A stretch of 36,240 bases of DNA. Source: JBBDNV01 sp040877415. GTDB lineage: Bacteria; Planctomycetota; Planctomycetia; Pirellulales; PALSA-1355. Positions within the stretch are counted from its first letter, which is position 1, and each line of letters starts with the position of its first letter. Positions 8,458-15,936 of the stretch are shown piece by piece. The position numbers were made by a program, and so were the translations under genes. The stretch lies in the NCBI GenBank assembly GCA_040877415.1, contig JBBDNV010000042.1, positions 1 through 36,240 on the forward strand, in the 5' to 3' direction. A model generated the notes under the pieces. The model worked only from the letters and a program-made list of their open reading frames with translations, did not search any database and was not told the origin of the DNA.

Positions 8458-8531
8458 CGGAAGTTTGGCGATCCATCGAGTACCCCCGCCTATTGACAGT
8501 CAATCTGAAGCGCGGAAGTTTGGCGATCCAT
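8458..8531 (+). repeat. Two 19-bp direct repeats
   Basis: A 19-bp sequence beginning CGGAAGTTTGGCG occurs at 8458-8476 and again, identical, at 8513-8531, a 55-bp period. Both lie in the gap between the SPFH and DUF4393 genes. They could be binding sites for a regulator of the downstream gene or the footprint of a small duplication. Confidence 0.8.
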
Positions 8532-8635
8532 ATGAGCGTGTATTCTTCCTGCAAGCCTAGCGATGCGCTCTTCGTTTGCTACTTGCCGAGTGACTGATTT
8601 ACTTGCGATGCACTATGAGGAATAGGGTCTCGACC

Positions 8636-9307
8636 ATGGGCGGACTCGGTCACATTCTTACGGTTCTTGGCGATCTCTCGTCGACAGTTGTCGAATCAGC
8701 GTCCAAGCTGCTCAGTGATCTCTTAGGGGAGCCGTGTCGCACCGCGGGAGGCATGCTGACGGACCAGATCAGTGCGTGGCGATGGAGAAACCGCGTTCGT
8801 ATTGCTCATCGCGCGAAAGAGCTCATGGATCGAGACAAGATCGCGTCGCGCGTGCTGCCGCCCGAGTTCTTGTTACCCCTATTGGAACTTTGTGGCGACG
8901 TCGAGAATCACACGCTTCAAGAGCTCTGGGCACAACTCTTGGCGTCAGCGGTGGCCGACGATTCCAATGCCCATCCCAGTTTCGTGAGAGTGCTCTCGCA
9001 ATTCTCTGCCAGCGATGCAGTAGTCTTTGAGGAAATTCGGCGGACTCTCGATCCCACGCGCGATGGGGCGGTGTCACTTGAGCGGTTATCGGAGATCACG
9101 CAGTTGTCCGCCCGCTCGATCGAGCTAATCTGCCAGAATTTGGTGCGAGTTGGCGTGTGTGAGGACGGTACGACGCCGCCATACCCGGCCCCAACCCGCG
9201 GGCAGCCTCTTACGCTCATCTGTCTTTCGGTATACGGCGTCGCATTTGCTCGCGCCTGCCTCGGGAAAGCGAAACGCGGGGCCGGTGTTGCTACGCGTGA
9301 CAGTTGA
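8636..9307 (+). CDS. DUF4393 (Abi-alpha) family protein
   Basis: A 223-residue protein recognisable as DUF4393, described as 'abortive infection alpha'. Family-like stretches are SKLLSDLLGEPCRTAGGMLT, DQISAWRWRNRVRI, VLPPEFLLPLLELCGDVEN, LQELWAQLLASAVADD and HPSFVRVLSQFSASDA. The C-terminal half is a winged-helix-like region (LERLSEITQLSARSIELICQ) typical of the family. No membrane segment is obvious. The biochemical role of the family is unknown; some members are linked to phage exclusion. I chose the ATG at 8636, just before the conserved N-terminal helix; an ATG at 8615 is an alternative. The gene sits in the lower-GC segment between transposase remnants. Confidence 0.7.
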   Translation: MGGLGHILTVLGDLSSTVVESASKLLSDLLGEPCRTAGGMLTDQISAWRWRNRVRIAHRAKELMDRDKIASRVLPPEFLLPLLELCGDVENHTLQELWAQLLASAVADDSNAHPSFVRVLSQFSASDAVVFEEIRRTLDPTRDGAVSLERLSEITQLSARSIELICQNLVRVGVCEDGTTPPYPAPTRGQPLTLICLSVYGVAFARACLGKAKRGAGVATRDS

Positions 9308-9519
9308 ATGTCCGGGGGGTTAGGGCTAGTCAGTCCTAAGCACTTTAGTTCTCCATGAATCGCGGGTGCAAAATGCTCGACGAGTTGGAGACGTCAGTGT
9401 TTGTGAAACGGTAGTCGATCGACGACCTGGCAATCTCATGTGCGCCCGATTCGCCGCAGATGCGGCCACGTCAGAGCAACACTTGTCACCCGCTGGCCTA
9501 TGAAATTGGAGCGAATATC

Positions 9520-9990
9520 GTGGAACGTAAATCTGCACCGTCACGCACTAGCAAGAAGTCGTCTCGGAGGGTCGCGCAAATCAAGGGCAAGATCGCGCAG
9601 AAGGATCACGCAGTCGTTGAGCCCTTAGCAGAGAGCGTCAGCACCTATAAGGTGAAAAGAATTGAAGCGATTATCCGTCACTTCAAGCTTGAAGATGTGA
9701 GGAACGCACTCAACAACGCCGGCATTCCGGGAATGACTGCCATTGAAGTTCAAGGATTCGGGAGACAGAAGGGACATTGCGAGATGTACCGCGGGACTGA
9801 GTATGCAGTGGAATTTGTTCCGAAGGTTATGATCGTGCTGTATGTGCATGATACACAAGTAAAGAGTATTACTGAAGTGATCGTTAAGGCCGCGCGCACC
9901 GGGCAAATTGGTGACGGCAAGTTGGTAGTCTCGGATTTGTCCAAAGTGGTTCGAATTAGAACGGGTGAAGAGGACGACGTCGCGGTCTGA
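9520..9990 (+). CDS. P-II family signalling protein with N-terminal extension
   Basis: A 156-residue protein. From residue 45 it matches GlnB/GlnK: VKRIEAIIRHFKLEDVRNAL, the T-loop GFGRQKGHCEMYRGTEYAVE (79-98), and the nucleotide-binding region KAARTGQIGDGKLVVSDLSK with RIRTGEE at the end. Tyr95 aligns with Tyr51, the uridylylation site of classical P-II. P-II proteins are trimers that sense ATP/ADP and 2-oxoglutarate. The first 44 residues, rich in Lys, Arg and Ser, have no counterpart in standard P-II. I chose the GTG at 9520 because a GGAG lies eight bases upstream; the ATG at 9460 would lengthen it further and lacks such a site. No amtB, glnA or nitrogen-fixation gene is adjacent. Confidence 0.85.
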   Translation: MERKSAPSRTSKKSSRRVAQIKGKIAQKDHAVVEPLAESVSTYKVKRIEAIIRHFKLEDVRNALNNAGIPGMTAIEVQGFGRQKGHCEMYRGTEYAVEFVPKVMIVLYVHDTQVKSITEVIVKAARTGQIGDGKLVVSDLSKVVRIRTGEEDDVAV

Positions 9991-10093
9991 GGATCTGCCC
10001 GGCACTGAGCGTGCGGCTATGGCTCGATGCGATGCACCACTTCAGCGAAAAAAAGGGGTCGGGAGTGAATGGCATCAAGTTAGTTCTTAATTC

Positions 10094-10200
10094 CTTCTTT
10101 GGTCGGCCGGGTCCGCGTCGTGTGAAGTCGAGTCCGAGTCGAGTGGCCGCGGCTTGAACCCAGGTCGGGGCGCCCAAGGGGCGGCCGCGCCCGCAGCGGT
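10094..10200 (-). pseudogene. C-terminal remnant of a REP-associated Y1 transposase
   Basis: On the minus strand this segment reads RGRPLGAPTWVQAAATRLGL followed by DFTRRGPGRPKKE. The pattern 'RPLGsxxWVxxxxxRLGLxxTxRxxGRPRK' is the usual C-terminus of planctomycete REP-associated tyrosine transposases (IS200-like RAYT). The HUH/Tyr catalytic part is absent, so this is a relic. It lies right beside the large nested palindrome at 10246-10396, as expected for a RAYT and its REP substrate. Confidence 0.6.
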
Positions 10201-10245
10201 TGATCCGCCGGCAGGACGGCGCGCGTACCAGCCCGAAGCGCAAGT

Positions 10246-10396
10246 TTTGATGTTGCGCATTGTTCGTTGACGCCAACCGTTAGCCCCCGGCTTTGCCGGG
10301 GGATTCTTCGCAAATGACGGCTACCGCGCGCCGAATCCTCAACGACGGCGATCCCCCGGCAAAGCCGGGGGCTAAGACACGATGCGCAACATCAAA
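10246..10396. repeat. 151-bp nested palindrome (REP/BIME-like element)
   Basis: Outer arms: 15 bp at 10246-10260 and its exact reverse complement at 10382-10396. Inner arms: 25 bp at 10280-10304 and its exact reverse complement at 10351-10375. Each inner arm is itself a hairpin with an 8-bp stem (CCCCCGGC/GCCGGGGG) and a three-base TTT loop. Two inverted REP-like hairpins flanking a short spacer form a BIME-type arrangement. The adjacent RAYT remnant strengthens that reading. Confidence 0.85.
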
Positions 10397-10480
10397 GAGC
10401 GCAAGCGAGGGTGCGATTACACCCGCTCGCGCTTCTAACTTCGCTCGCGCTCGTGCCTGGTAAACCCCGCAGGCGCTCGA

Positions 10481-10585
10481 CTAGAAGCGATAGGCCAGGC
10501 CGAAGTTCAGGCCCTGCGCCCAATAGTCGGTGTGGATGCCGGTGTAGGCCGGCCGCGGCAGCCCCGGATCAATTCCCTCTCGACG
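10481..10585 (-). pseudogene. C-terminal fragment of an outer-membrane beta-barrel protein
   Basis: The minus-strand frame ending at 10481 reads LPRPAYTGIHTDYWAQG then LNFGLAYRF and a stop. Alternating aromatic residues and a terminal Phe are the signature of the last beta-strand of an outer-membrane barrel, and 'YWAQGxNFGL' resembles the end of planctomycete barrel proteins. No barrel-like sequence continues upstream, so only the last 30 or so residues survive next to the palindrome. It is probably a truncation left by the rearrangements. Confidence 0.4.
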
Positions 10586-10634
10586 ATTCTTGTCGCCTCG
10601 ATCTGATCCTTCCGGCGATGCATGAGCCCGACGC

Positions 10635-10663
10635 AAGACAAGCCGGGCGCTTGAGCTTATAAT
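10635..10663 (+). promoter_or_regulatory. Candidate sigma-70 promoter of the WXG/FtsK operon
   Basis: A perfect TATAAT lies at 10658-10663. AAGACA at 10635-10640 (four of six matches to TTGACA) sits 17 bases upstream. This leaves about 70 bases of leader before the first gene at 10739. It is the best promoter-like match I noticed in the window. Confidence 0.45.
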
Positions 10664-10738
10664 GACAAACCGGGGAATCGGCCGCTCTCGATCCCTCGAT
10701 CCGGAACAAGATGACCACGTCGAGAGAAGAGGCATCGC

Positions 10739-11011
10739 ATGTCCCAGGCGATCGTCGATCCGCAGGATTTGCGCCGATTCGCGCATCAGCTCGAGCGATT
10801 CAGCAGCGATTTGCAGAACCAGATGCTCGTCTTGCGCGGTCAACTTACCGGCTTGGGCCAGAGCTGGCGCGACCAGGAGCACGAAAAGTTCGTGCAGGAA
10901 TTCGAGCAGACGCTGATCGCGACCAACCGCTTTCTCGAAGCCACGCGGCTGCACATTCCTTTCTTGCTGCGCAAAGCCGAGCGGGCGGAGGAATATCTGC
11001 GGCAGAGATAG
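10739..11011 (+). CDS. WXG100-like protein with W-x-D motif
   Basis: A 90-residue, all-helical small protein. Its size, two-helix pattern and central Trp match the WXG100 (ESAT-6-like) fold. The turn reads LGQSWRDQEHEKFVQEFE, with Trp43, Asp45 and Phe51. The Trp-to-aromatic spacing of eight is the same as in W-x-G-x5-[YF] of canonical members, but Gly is replaced by Asp. The C-terminus lacks an obvious Y-x3-[DE] export signal. The ATG is preceded by a GA-rich ribosome binding site at about 10723-10732. It is the first gene of a tight unit ending in an FtsK-type ATPase, the partner expected for a type VII-like system. Homology is inferred from pattern and context. Confidence 0.65.
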   Translation: MSQAIVDPQDLRRFAHQLERFSSDLQNQMLVLRGQLTGLGQSWRDQEHEKFVQEFEQTLIATNRFLEATRLHIPFLLRKAERAEEYLRQR

Positions 11012-11055
11012 CCCGCGCCGGCTGGCCCATGCAGCCGGCCACAGGAACAGATTCG

Positions 11056-11706
11056 ATGAACGAAGGGGCACATGTCGGCTCGATCGCGGCCGTGCGGGAA
11101 TTTCGCGCGGCGCTGTGCACGTTCGCCCACGACGCGCGCGACGCGCTCGTGGCCTTCGACACCGAATCGCGGCGCTCGCTCGAGTGGCTCTTCGAGGCCG
11201 TGCCGAAACATTGGCGCAAGGAGCTCCGCCGCGCGGAAGAGGCCGTCACCCAAGCCCGCATCGACTTGGAACGCGCCCGCAACTCGCGTTTGCCGGGAGG
11301 TGAACCGCGCTCGTGCCTCGCGGAGCGAAAAGCGCTTGAGCGGGCACGCGGGCGGCGGCAATACGTCGAGGAAAAAATCCAGAAGGCCCGACATTGGGCT
11401 GCCGTCGCCTCGCGCGAGTCGAAGGAATACCGAGGCAGAGCCCATCAACTGGAGGCTTTATTCGACGAGCACGTCCCTCGGGCGTTGGCCCAGCTCGATC
11501 GGGTCCTGGCGACGCTCGAGTCCTATGTGGCCGCCGGCAACTACGGCCCGAACCGGTTCGCTTTGGTGACCCGGCCGCCCGACGCCGAGTCCCAGGCAAT
11601 GGCCAGCGCGCCAACCGACGCAGCGGACGAGCGCGATCAACGAGAGCGCGAGTGTTCCGAAACGAACGACGCGGCCGACGCCGTCGAGCGAGGGTCGAAA
11701 GCATGA
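11056..11706 (+). CDS. Coiled-coil protein of the WXG/FtsK locus
   Basis: A 216-residue, highly charged helical protein that I do not recognise by family. Residues about 5-50 form a helix pair with Trp residues (SLEWLFEAVPKHWRKEL). A long Arg/Glu-rich coiled coil spans about 50-165, and a disordered acidic tail follows (DERDQRERECSETNDAAD). There is no signal peptide or membrane segment. It starts 44 bp after the WXG-like gene, and its TGA overlaps the next ATG as ATGA, so translation is probably coupled. Its place suggests a chaperone, adaptor or structural partner of the small WXG-like pair or of the ATPase (inference). Confidence 0.6.
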   Translation: MNEGAHVGSIAAVREFRAALCTFAHDARDALVAFDTESRRSLEWLFEAVPKHWRKELRRAEEAVTQARIDLERARNSRLPGGEPRSCLAERKALERARGRRQYVEEKIQKARHWAAVASRESKEYRGRAHQLEALFDEHVPRALAQLDRVLATLESYVAAGNYGPNRFALVTRPPDAESQAMASAPTDAADERDQRERECSETNDAADAVERGSKA

Positions 11707-11927
11707 GAACTGGTGATCTGACCGCCGGTGCCGCCAAACTCCAAGAATCGTGGAAGAAGCTGCGGGCCCATTGGGACGCGACAACCGTCGAGTGGCACGA
11801 CGCGGTGAGCCAGGATTTCGAGGCTCGATACCTGGACGCGATCGAGCCGCAACTGGCCGCCACGCTCGACCGGATGCGGGCATTGGCCCAGGTGCTGACG
11901 TCGGCCCAACACGAGTGCGAGCAATAA
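11703..11927 (+). CDS. Second WXG100-like protein with W-x-D motif
   Basis: A 74-residue helical protein. The central turn reads VEWHDAVSQDFEARYL, with Trp31, Asp33 and Phe39: the same W-x-D-x5-F arrangement as in the 90-residue protein upstream. The two may form a heterodimer, as EsxA/EsxB do. It is shorter than typical WXG100 members (about 100 residues), mainly before the turn. The ATG overlaps the preceding stop codon (ATGA), and the FtsK-type gene follows after 41 bp. There is no signal peptide. The assignment rests on the motif, the size and the neighbour. Confidence 0.6.
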   Translation: MRTGDLTAGAAKLQESWKKLRAHWDATTVEWHDAVSQDFEARYLDAIEPQLAATLDRMRALAQVLTSAQHECEQ

Positions 11928-11968
11928 ACCCGTCCCGCGCGAGCCAAACGCATGGCAACGAAATCAAC

Positions 11969-14900
11969 ATGGAAATGAACTCGGACAAACCGCCGGCCGA
12001 TGCACCCGATCCGCGGGCCCAGGAGGCGCAATTCCTGGCGGAATTGACGCGACTAGCGGCCGAGCGCGCCGCAACCGAGGAAGCGATCGACTCGCAGCAT
12101 CGCGCGGCAAAAAACGCGGCCGAACGGAGCCTCCACGACGAACGGCAGCATCTCGCCCGCGATCTCGAACAAGCGAAGGCCGACGCGGCCGAGGATTTTG
12201 ACGAGCAATGCCGGCACGCCACGGCTCGATTCGAGTACGATACAGCCCAGGTCGAACAAGCCTTCGTCGAACTGCAAAGACGCGTCACGGCCGCGTGCAA
12301 AAAGCACCGAAAAAGCGCCCGGCGCGACCTGAAGGAAGCTCGCTGGGAAGCGGAAACGATGTTCGAGGCCACCCAGGACCTTGCGCCTCGCCAGCTCAAG
12401 GAATTCCGCCTGGCGCTCCAGGCCCGTTTGGCCGGTCTGGCGATCGAGCGCGACGCCGCACGCAACCTGTTGACCGACTGGCACGCCCGGTGGGCCATCG
12501 CGCCGGCTGATTCGCGGCCCCCGACGATTTCGGGGACCGACTTTCTGGAACGGCTTGGCGAGCGGATCGACTTCGTGGTCGAACAGCGGATGGCATTGAA
12601 CCGCCTTCGCATGGCCCCGCTGGCGGCTCGCTATGCCCCGCTGTGGGTTTTCGTGGCCGTCGGCGCCGCGACGGTGGCGCTGGGACTGTACGCGAGTTGG
12701 AGCACAACGGCAATCGCCGTTTCGCTAGCCGCGGCATTGGCGGCCGGCATCGCTTCGAGCATAGCCTTTTTGCGTTTCGCCGGCAGGCAAGTCAGCCGCA
12801 TCTACCGACCGCTGTGCGAGGCGGCCTGCGATGCCGAAGCAGCGGCCGCCAGCGCGCTCGACGACGCACGGGCCAAAACGGCCGCCCGACAGGCCGAGGT
12901 GGTCGAGCATCGCCGATGCGCCCTCGCCGGCGCCAAAGAGACGTATCAATCCCGCATCGCGGCGATTACGGCCCAGCGCGATAAGCGGTTGCAGGGCCCG
13001 GCCGTGGCGTATCCCGAACGGCTGGGCGCCATTGCCGCGCGTCGCGACGGCGATCTGGAACTGGCCGAAATCACGCGTCGCAGACACGGCGGGGAAATCG
13101 CCCGCCGCGAAGCGGCATTGGCCGCGTGCGACGCCCGCTTCGCGCGGCAGTTCGCCCAAATCAATCAGCGCCACGAAGCCCAGTGCCAAAAGCTCGTCGA
13201 AAAATGTCAGTCGGACCTCGCGCGAATGCAATCACGGGCCGGCGAAATTCGCGGAAATGGCGACGCCGAGCACCGCTACTGGCGCGACGATTGGCCCGCG
13301 CCGGCGAGCGGCGACTGGTCGCCGGCAGCGACGATTCCGCCGGCCATTCGCATCGGCAAGCTCCGCGTGGACCTTGGCGGAGCTCGAAGCGGCGCGTTGC
13401 CCGACGGCCCGCTCTCGCGGCTTGTGCCAACAGACTTCGAGCTGCCGGCCTTCTTGCCGTTTCCCGGTCGGACGTCGCTGTTCGTGAAAGCGCGCGCTGA
13501 CGGCCGGCGCGTGGCCGTCGAGGCGATGCAGGCCATGATGCTGCGGTTGTTGATGGCCGTGCCACCTGGAAAGCTGCGGTTTTTGATTATCGACCCGGTC
13601 GGGCTGGGCGACAATTTCGCCGCCTTCATGCACCTGGCCGATGACAACGAGGCGCTCGTGACCAGCCGCATTTGGACCGAGCCGCGGCATATCGAAGAGC
13701 GGCTGGCCGACCTGTCGGAACACATGGAGAACGTGATTCAAAAGTACCTGCGTAACGAGTTCGCCTCGATCGCCGAGTACAATCGCGACGCCGGAGAAAT
13801 CGCCGAGCCGTATCGGTTCCTGGTGATCGCCGACTTTCCGGCCAATTTCACCGAGGCGGCCCAGCGCCGGTTGATATCGATCGCCGCCAGCGGGGCCCGC
13901 TGCGGTGTTTACACGCTCGTGATGACCGACACGCAAATGCCGCCGGCGGCGGGCGTTTCGCTGGCCGATTTGGAACAGCACGCGGCGACGCTTAACTGGA
14001 CGGGCGAGAGGTTTGCGTGGACGGACGAGCAATTCGGCCGATTTCCGCTGGCCTTGGACGCTCGGCCGCCGGCCGCGCAATTCACCGAGATCCTGCGCGC
14101 CGCCGGAAAATATGCCGCCGAATCGGGACGCGTCGAAGTGCCGTTCGAAGCCATCGCGCCGGCCCCCGATCATCGTTGGACCAGTTCCGCGCGGTTCGGC
14201 ATCGACGTGCCGCTGGGACGCGTCGGCGCCACGCGCTTGCAATCGCTCAGGCTGGGTCAGGGCACCTCGCAACATGTGCTGGTCGCCGGCAAGACCGGCT
14301 CGGGGAAGTCGACGCTGCTGCACGCGCTGGTTACCAACCTGGCGCTGCGCTACCGTCCCGACGAAGTCGAGCTCTACCTGGTCGACTTCAAGCAGGGCGT
14401 CGAATTCAAAACGTACGCCGGCCGTTTGCCGCATGCCCGGGTCGTGGCCATCGAGAGCGACCGCGAGTTCGGGCTCAGTGTGCTGGGGCGAGTGGACGAG
14501 GAATTGAAGACGCGGGCCGACGCGTTTCGCGCCGCCGGAGTGCAGGATCTGGCCGCTTTTCGGCAGGCCGAGCCCGGGCGACCCATACCGCGCATCCTGC
14601 TGGTCGTCGACGAATTTCAGGAGTTTTTTGTCGAGGATGACAAGCTTTCGCAGGACGCCGCGTTGCTGCTGGACCGGCTGGTGCGGCAGGGCCGCGCGTT
14701 TGGCATCCACGTGCTTTTGGGCTCGCAAACCCTGGCCGGCACGTACACGTTGTCGCGCAGCACGATCGGCCAGATGGCCGTGCGCATCGCATTGCAGTGC
14801 AGCGAGACCGACGCCCACTTGATTCTTAGCGAGGAAAATTCGGCGGCCCGGCTGCTCTCGCGAGCCGGCGAGGCGATCTACAACGACTCCAACGGGCTCG

Positions 14901-15928
14901 TCGAGGGGAATCATCCGTTCCAGGTCGTCTGGCTCGGCGACGAGAAGCGCGAGACGTATCTCGCGCAGGTGCGGGAGCTGGCCGGCCGCGACGGCCACAC
15001 GTCCCGGCCGCAAGTCGTCTTCGAGGGGAACGCGCCGGCCGAGATCGAGCGGAACGCGCTGCTGGCCGATCTGCTCGACGCGGCGCAAGCGTTCGAGCCG
15101 GTTGCCGCGGCGCGGGCCTGGCTCGGCGAGGCGGTTTCGATCAAAGAGCCCACCGCGGTGACGTTTCGCCGGCAAAGTGGCAGCAACCTGCTCGTGGTCG
15201 GTCAAAACGAGCAGTCGGCGCTGGCGATCCTGGCTTCGTCGCTGGTGAGCCTGGCCGCACAGCAGCCGCCCGGCAGCTCCGACGGTGCGCGTTTCTATAT
15301 TCTCGACGGCAGCGCGGCCGGCACGAACGAGCGCGATGCGCTCGCGCGACTCGCGGAGATTGCGGGCGACAGTTCGCGGCTGGTCGCGCATCGCGAGCTG
15401 AGTGCCGCCGCCGGCGAGCTGGCCGAAGAAGTCCAGCGGCGGCACGACGAAACCGGCACCAAGCACCCGCCGCTGTACGTGCTCGTCTACGGACTGCAGC
15501 GGCTGCGCGATTTGCGCCGCGGCGAGGACGATTTTGCGTTCTCGCGCGCGGGCGAGCATCGAGGGGCCGATCCGGCCGGGCAGTTCGCCGACGTGCTGCG
15601 CGACGGCCCGACGGTGGGCGTCCACGCGGTCGTCTGGTGCGACAGCGTCAACAATCTGCACCGCACTTGGGACCGGCAAACGCTGCGCGAATTCGAAATG
15701 CGCGTGGTCTTTCAGATGAGCGGCAACGACTCGAGCACGCTCATCGACACTCCGCTGGCGGCAAAGCTCGGCGCGCACCGGGCCCTGTTTCACAGCGACG
15801 AACAGGGAGTGCTGGAAAAATTCCGGCCGTATCGCTGGCCGTCCGACGAATGGCTGCAAACGGTGCGCGCCCAATTGCAGCGCACCGGCGGAGAGTCCGA
15901 CAATCGCGCACAAAAGGTTGCCGTATGA
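11969..15928 (+). CDS. FtsK/SpoIIIE-type translocation ATPase, EssC/EccC-like
   Basis: A 1319-residue membrane ATPase. Residues about 15-200 are a charged coiled coil. Two transmembrane helices lie at about 225-243 and 248-268, and a second coiled coil at about 270-430. Three ATPase-like modules follow. Module 1 (about 495-690) has no Walker A. Module 2 (about 730-1010) is intact: GKTGSGKST at 774-782, ILLVVDEF at 876-883, and typical FtsK features such as LVRQGRAFGIHVLLGSQTL. Module 3 (about 1060-1300) has VGQNEQSA where a Walker A should be. Three tandem modules after two helices is the EssC/EccC layout of type VII secretion; the FHA domains of EssC are replaced by a coiled coil. Start: ATG at 11969 or 11975, without a clear ribosome binding site. 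DNA pumping cannot be excluded, but the WXG-like neighbours favour protein export. Confidence 0.8.
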   Translation: MEMNSDKPPADAPDPRAQEAQFLAELTRLAAERAATEEAIDSQHRAAKNAAERSLHDERQHLARDLEQAKADAAEDFDEQCRHATARFEYDTAQVEQAFVELQRRVTAACKKHRKSARRDLKEARWEAETMFEATQDLAPRQLKEFRLALQARLAGLAIERDAARNLLTDWHARWAIAPADSRPPTISGTDFLERLGERIDFVVEQRMALNRLRMAPLAARYAPLWVFVAVGAATVALGLYASWSTTAIAVSLAAALAAGIASSIAFLRFAGRQVSRIYRPLCEAACDAEAAAASALDDARAKTAARQAEVVEHRRCALAGAKETYQSRIAAITAQRDKRLQGPAVAYPERLGAIAARRDGDLELAEITRRRHGGEIARREAALAACDARFARQFAQINQRHEAQCQKLVEKCQSDLARMQSRAGEIRGNGDAEHRYWRDDWPAPASGDWSPAATIPPAIRIGKLRVDLGGARSGALPDGPLSRLVPTDFELPAFLPFPGRTSLFVKARADGRRVAVEAMQAMMLRLLMAVPPGKLRFLIIDPVGLGDNFAAFMHLADDNEALVTSRIWTEPRHIEERLADLSEHMENVIQKYLRNEFASIAEYNRDAGEIAEPYRFLVIADFPANFTEAAQRRLISIAASGARCGVYTLVMTDTQMPPAAGVSLADLEQHAATLNWTGERFAWTDEQFGRFPLALDARPPAAQFTEILRAAGKYAAESGRVEVPFEAIAPAPDHRWTSSARFGIDVPLGRVGATRLQSLRLGQGTSQHVLVAGKTGSGKSTLLHALVTNLALRYRPDEVELYLVDFKQGVEFKTYAGRLPHARVVAIESDREFGLSVLGRVDEELKTRADAFRAAGVQDLAAFRQAEPGRPIPRILLVVDEFQEFFVEDDKLSQDAALLLDRLVRQGRAFGIHVLLGSQTLAGTYTLSRSTIGQMAVRIALQCSETDAHLILSEENSAARLLSRAGEAIYNDSNGLVEGNHPFQVVWLGDEKRETYLAQVRELAGRDGHTSRPQVVFEGNAPAEIERNALLADLLDAAQAFEPVAAARAWLGEAVSIKEPTAVTFRRQSGSNLLVVGQNEQSALAILASSLVSLAAQQPPGSSDGARFYILDGSAAGTNERDALARLAEIAGDSSRLVAHRELSAAAGELAEEVQRRHDETGTKHPPLYVLVYGLQRLRDLRRGEDDFAFSRAGEHRGADPAGQFADVLRDGPTVGVHAVVWCDSVNNLHRTWDRQTLREFEMRVVFQMSGNDSSTLIDTPLAAKLGAHRALFHSDEQGVLEKFRPYRWPSDEWLQTVRAQLQRTGGESDNRAQKVAV

Positions 15929-15936
15929 TCACTAGA

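Noticed and set aside
10246..10396. CRISPR-like reading of the repeated arms
   Set aside because: The arms are inverted, not direct, and there is one pair only; it is a palindrome, not an array.
13232..15913. 893-codon open frame on the minus strand
   Set aside because: It is the antisense shadow of the FtsK-type gene; high GC keeps the frame open, and its translation is a low-complexity Arg/Gly/Val mix without any family.
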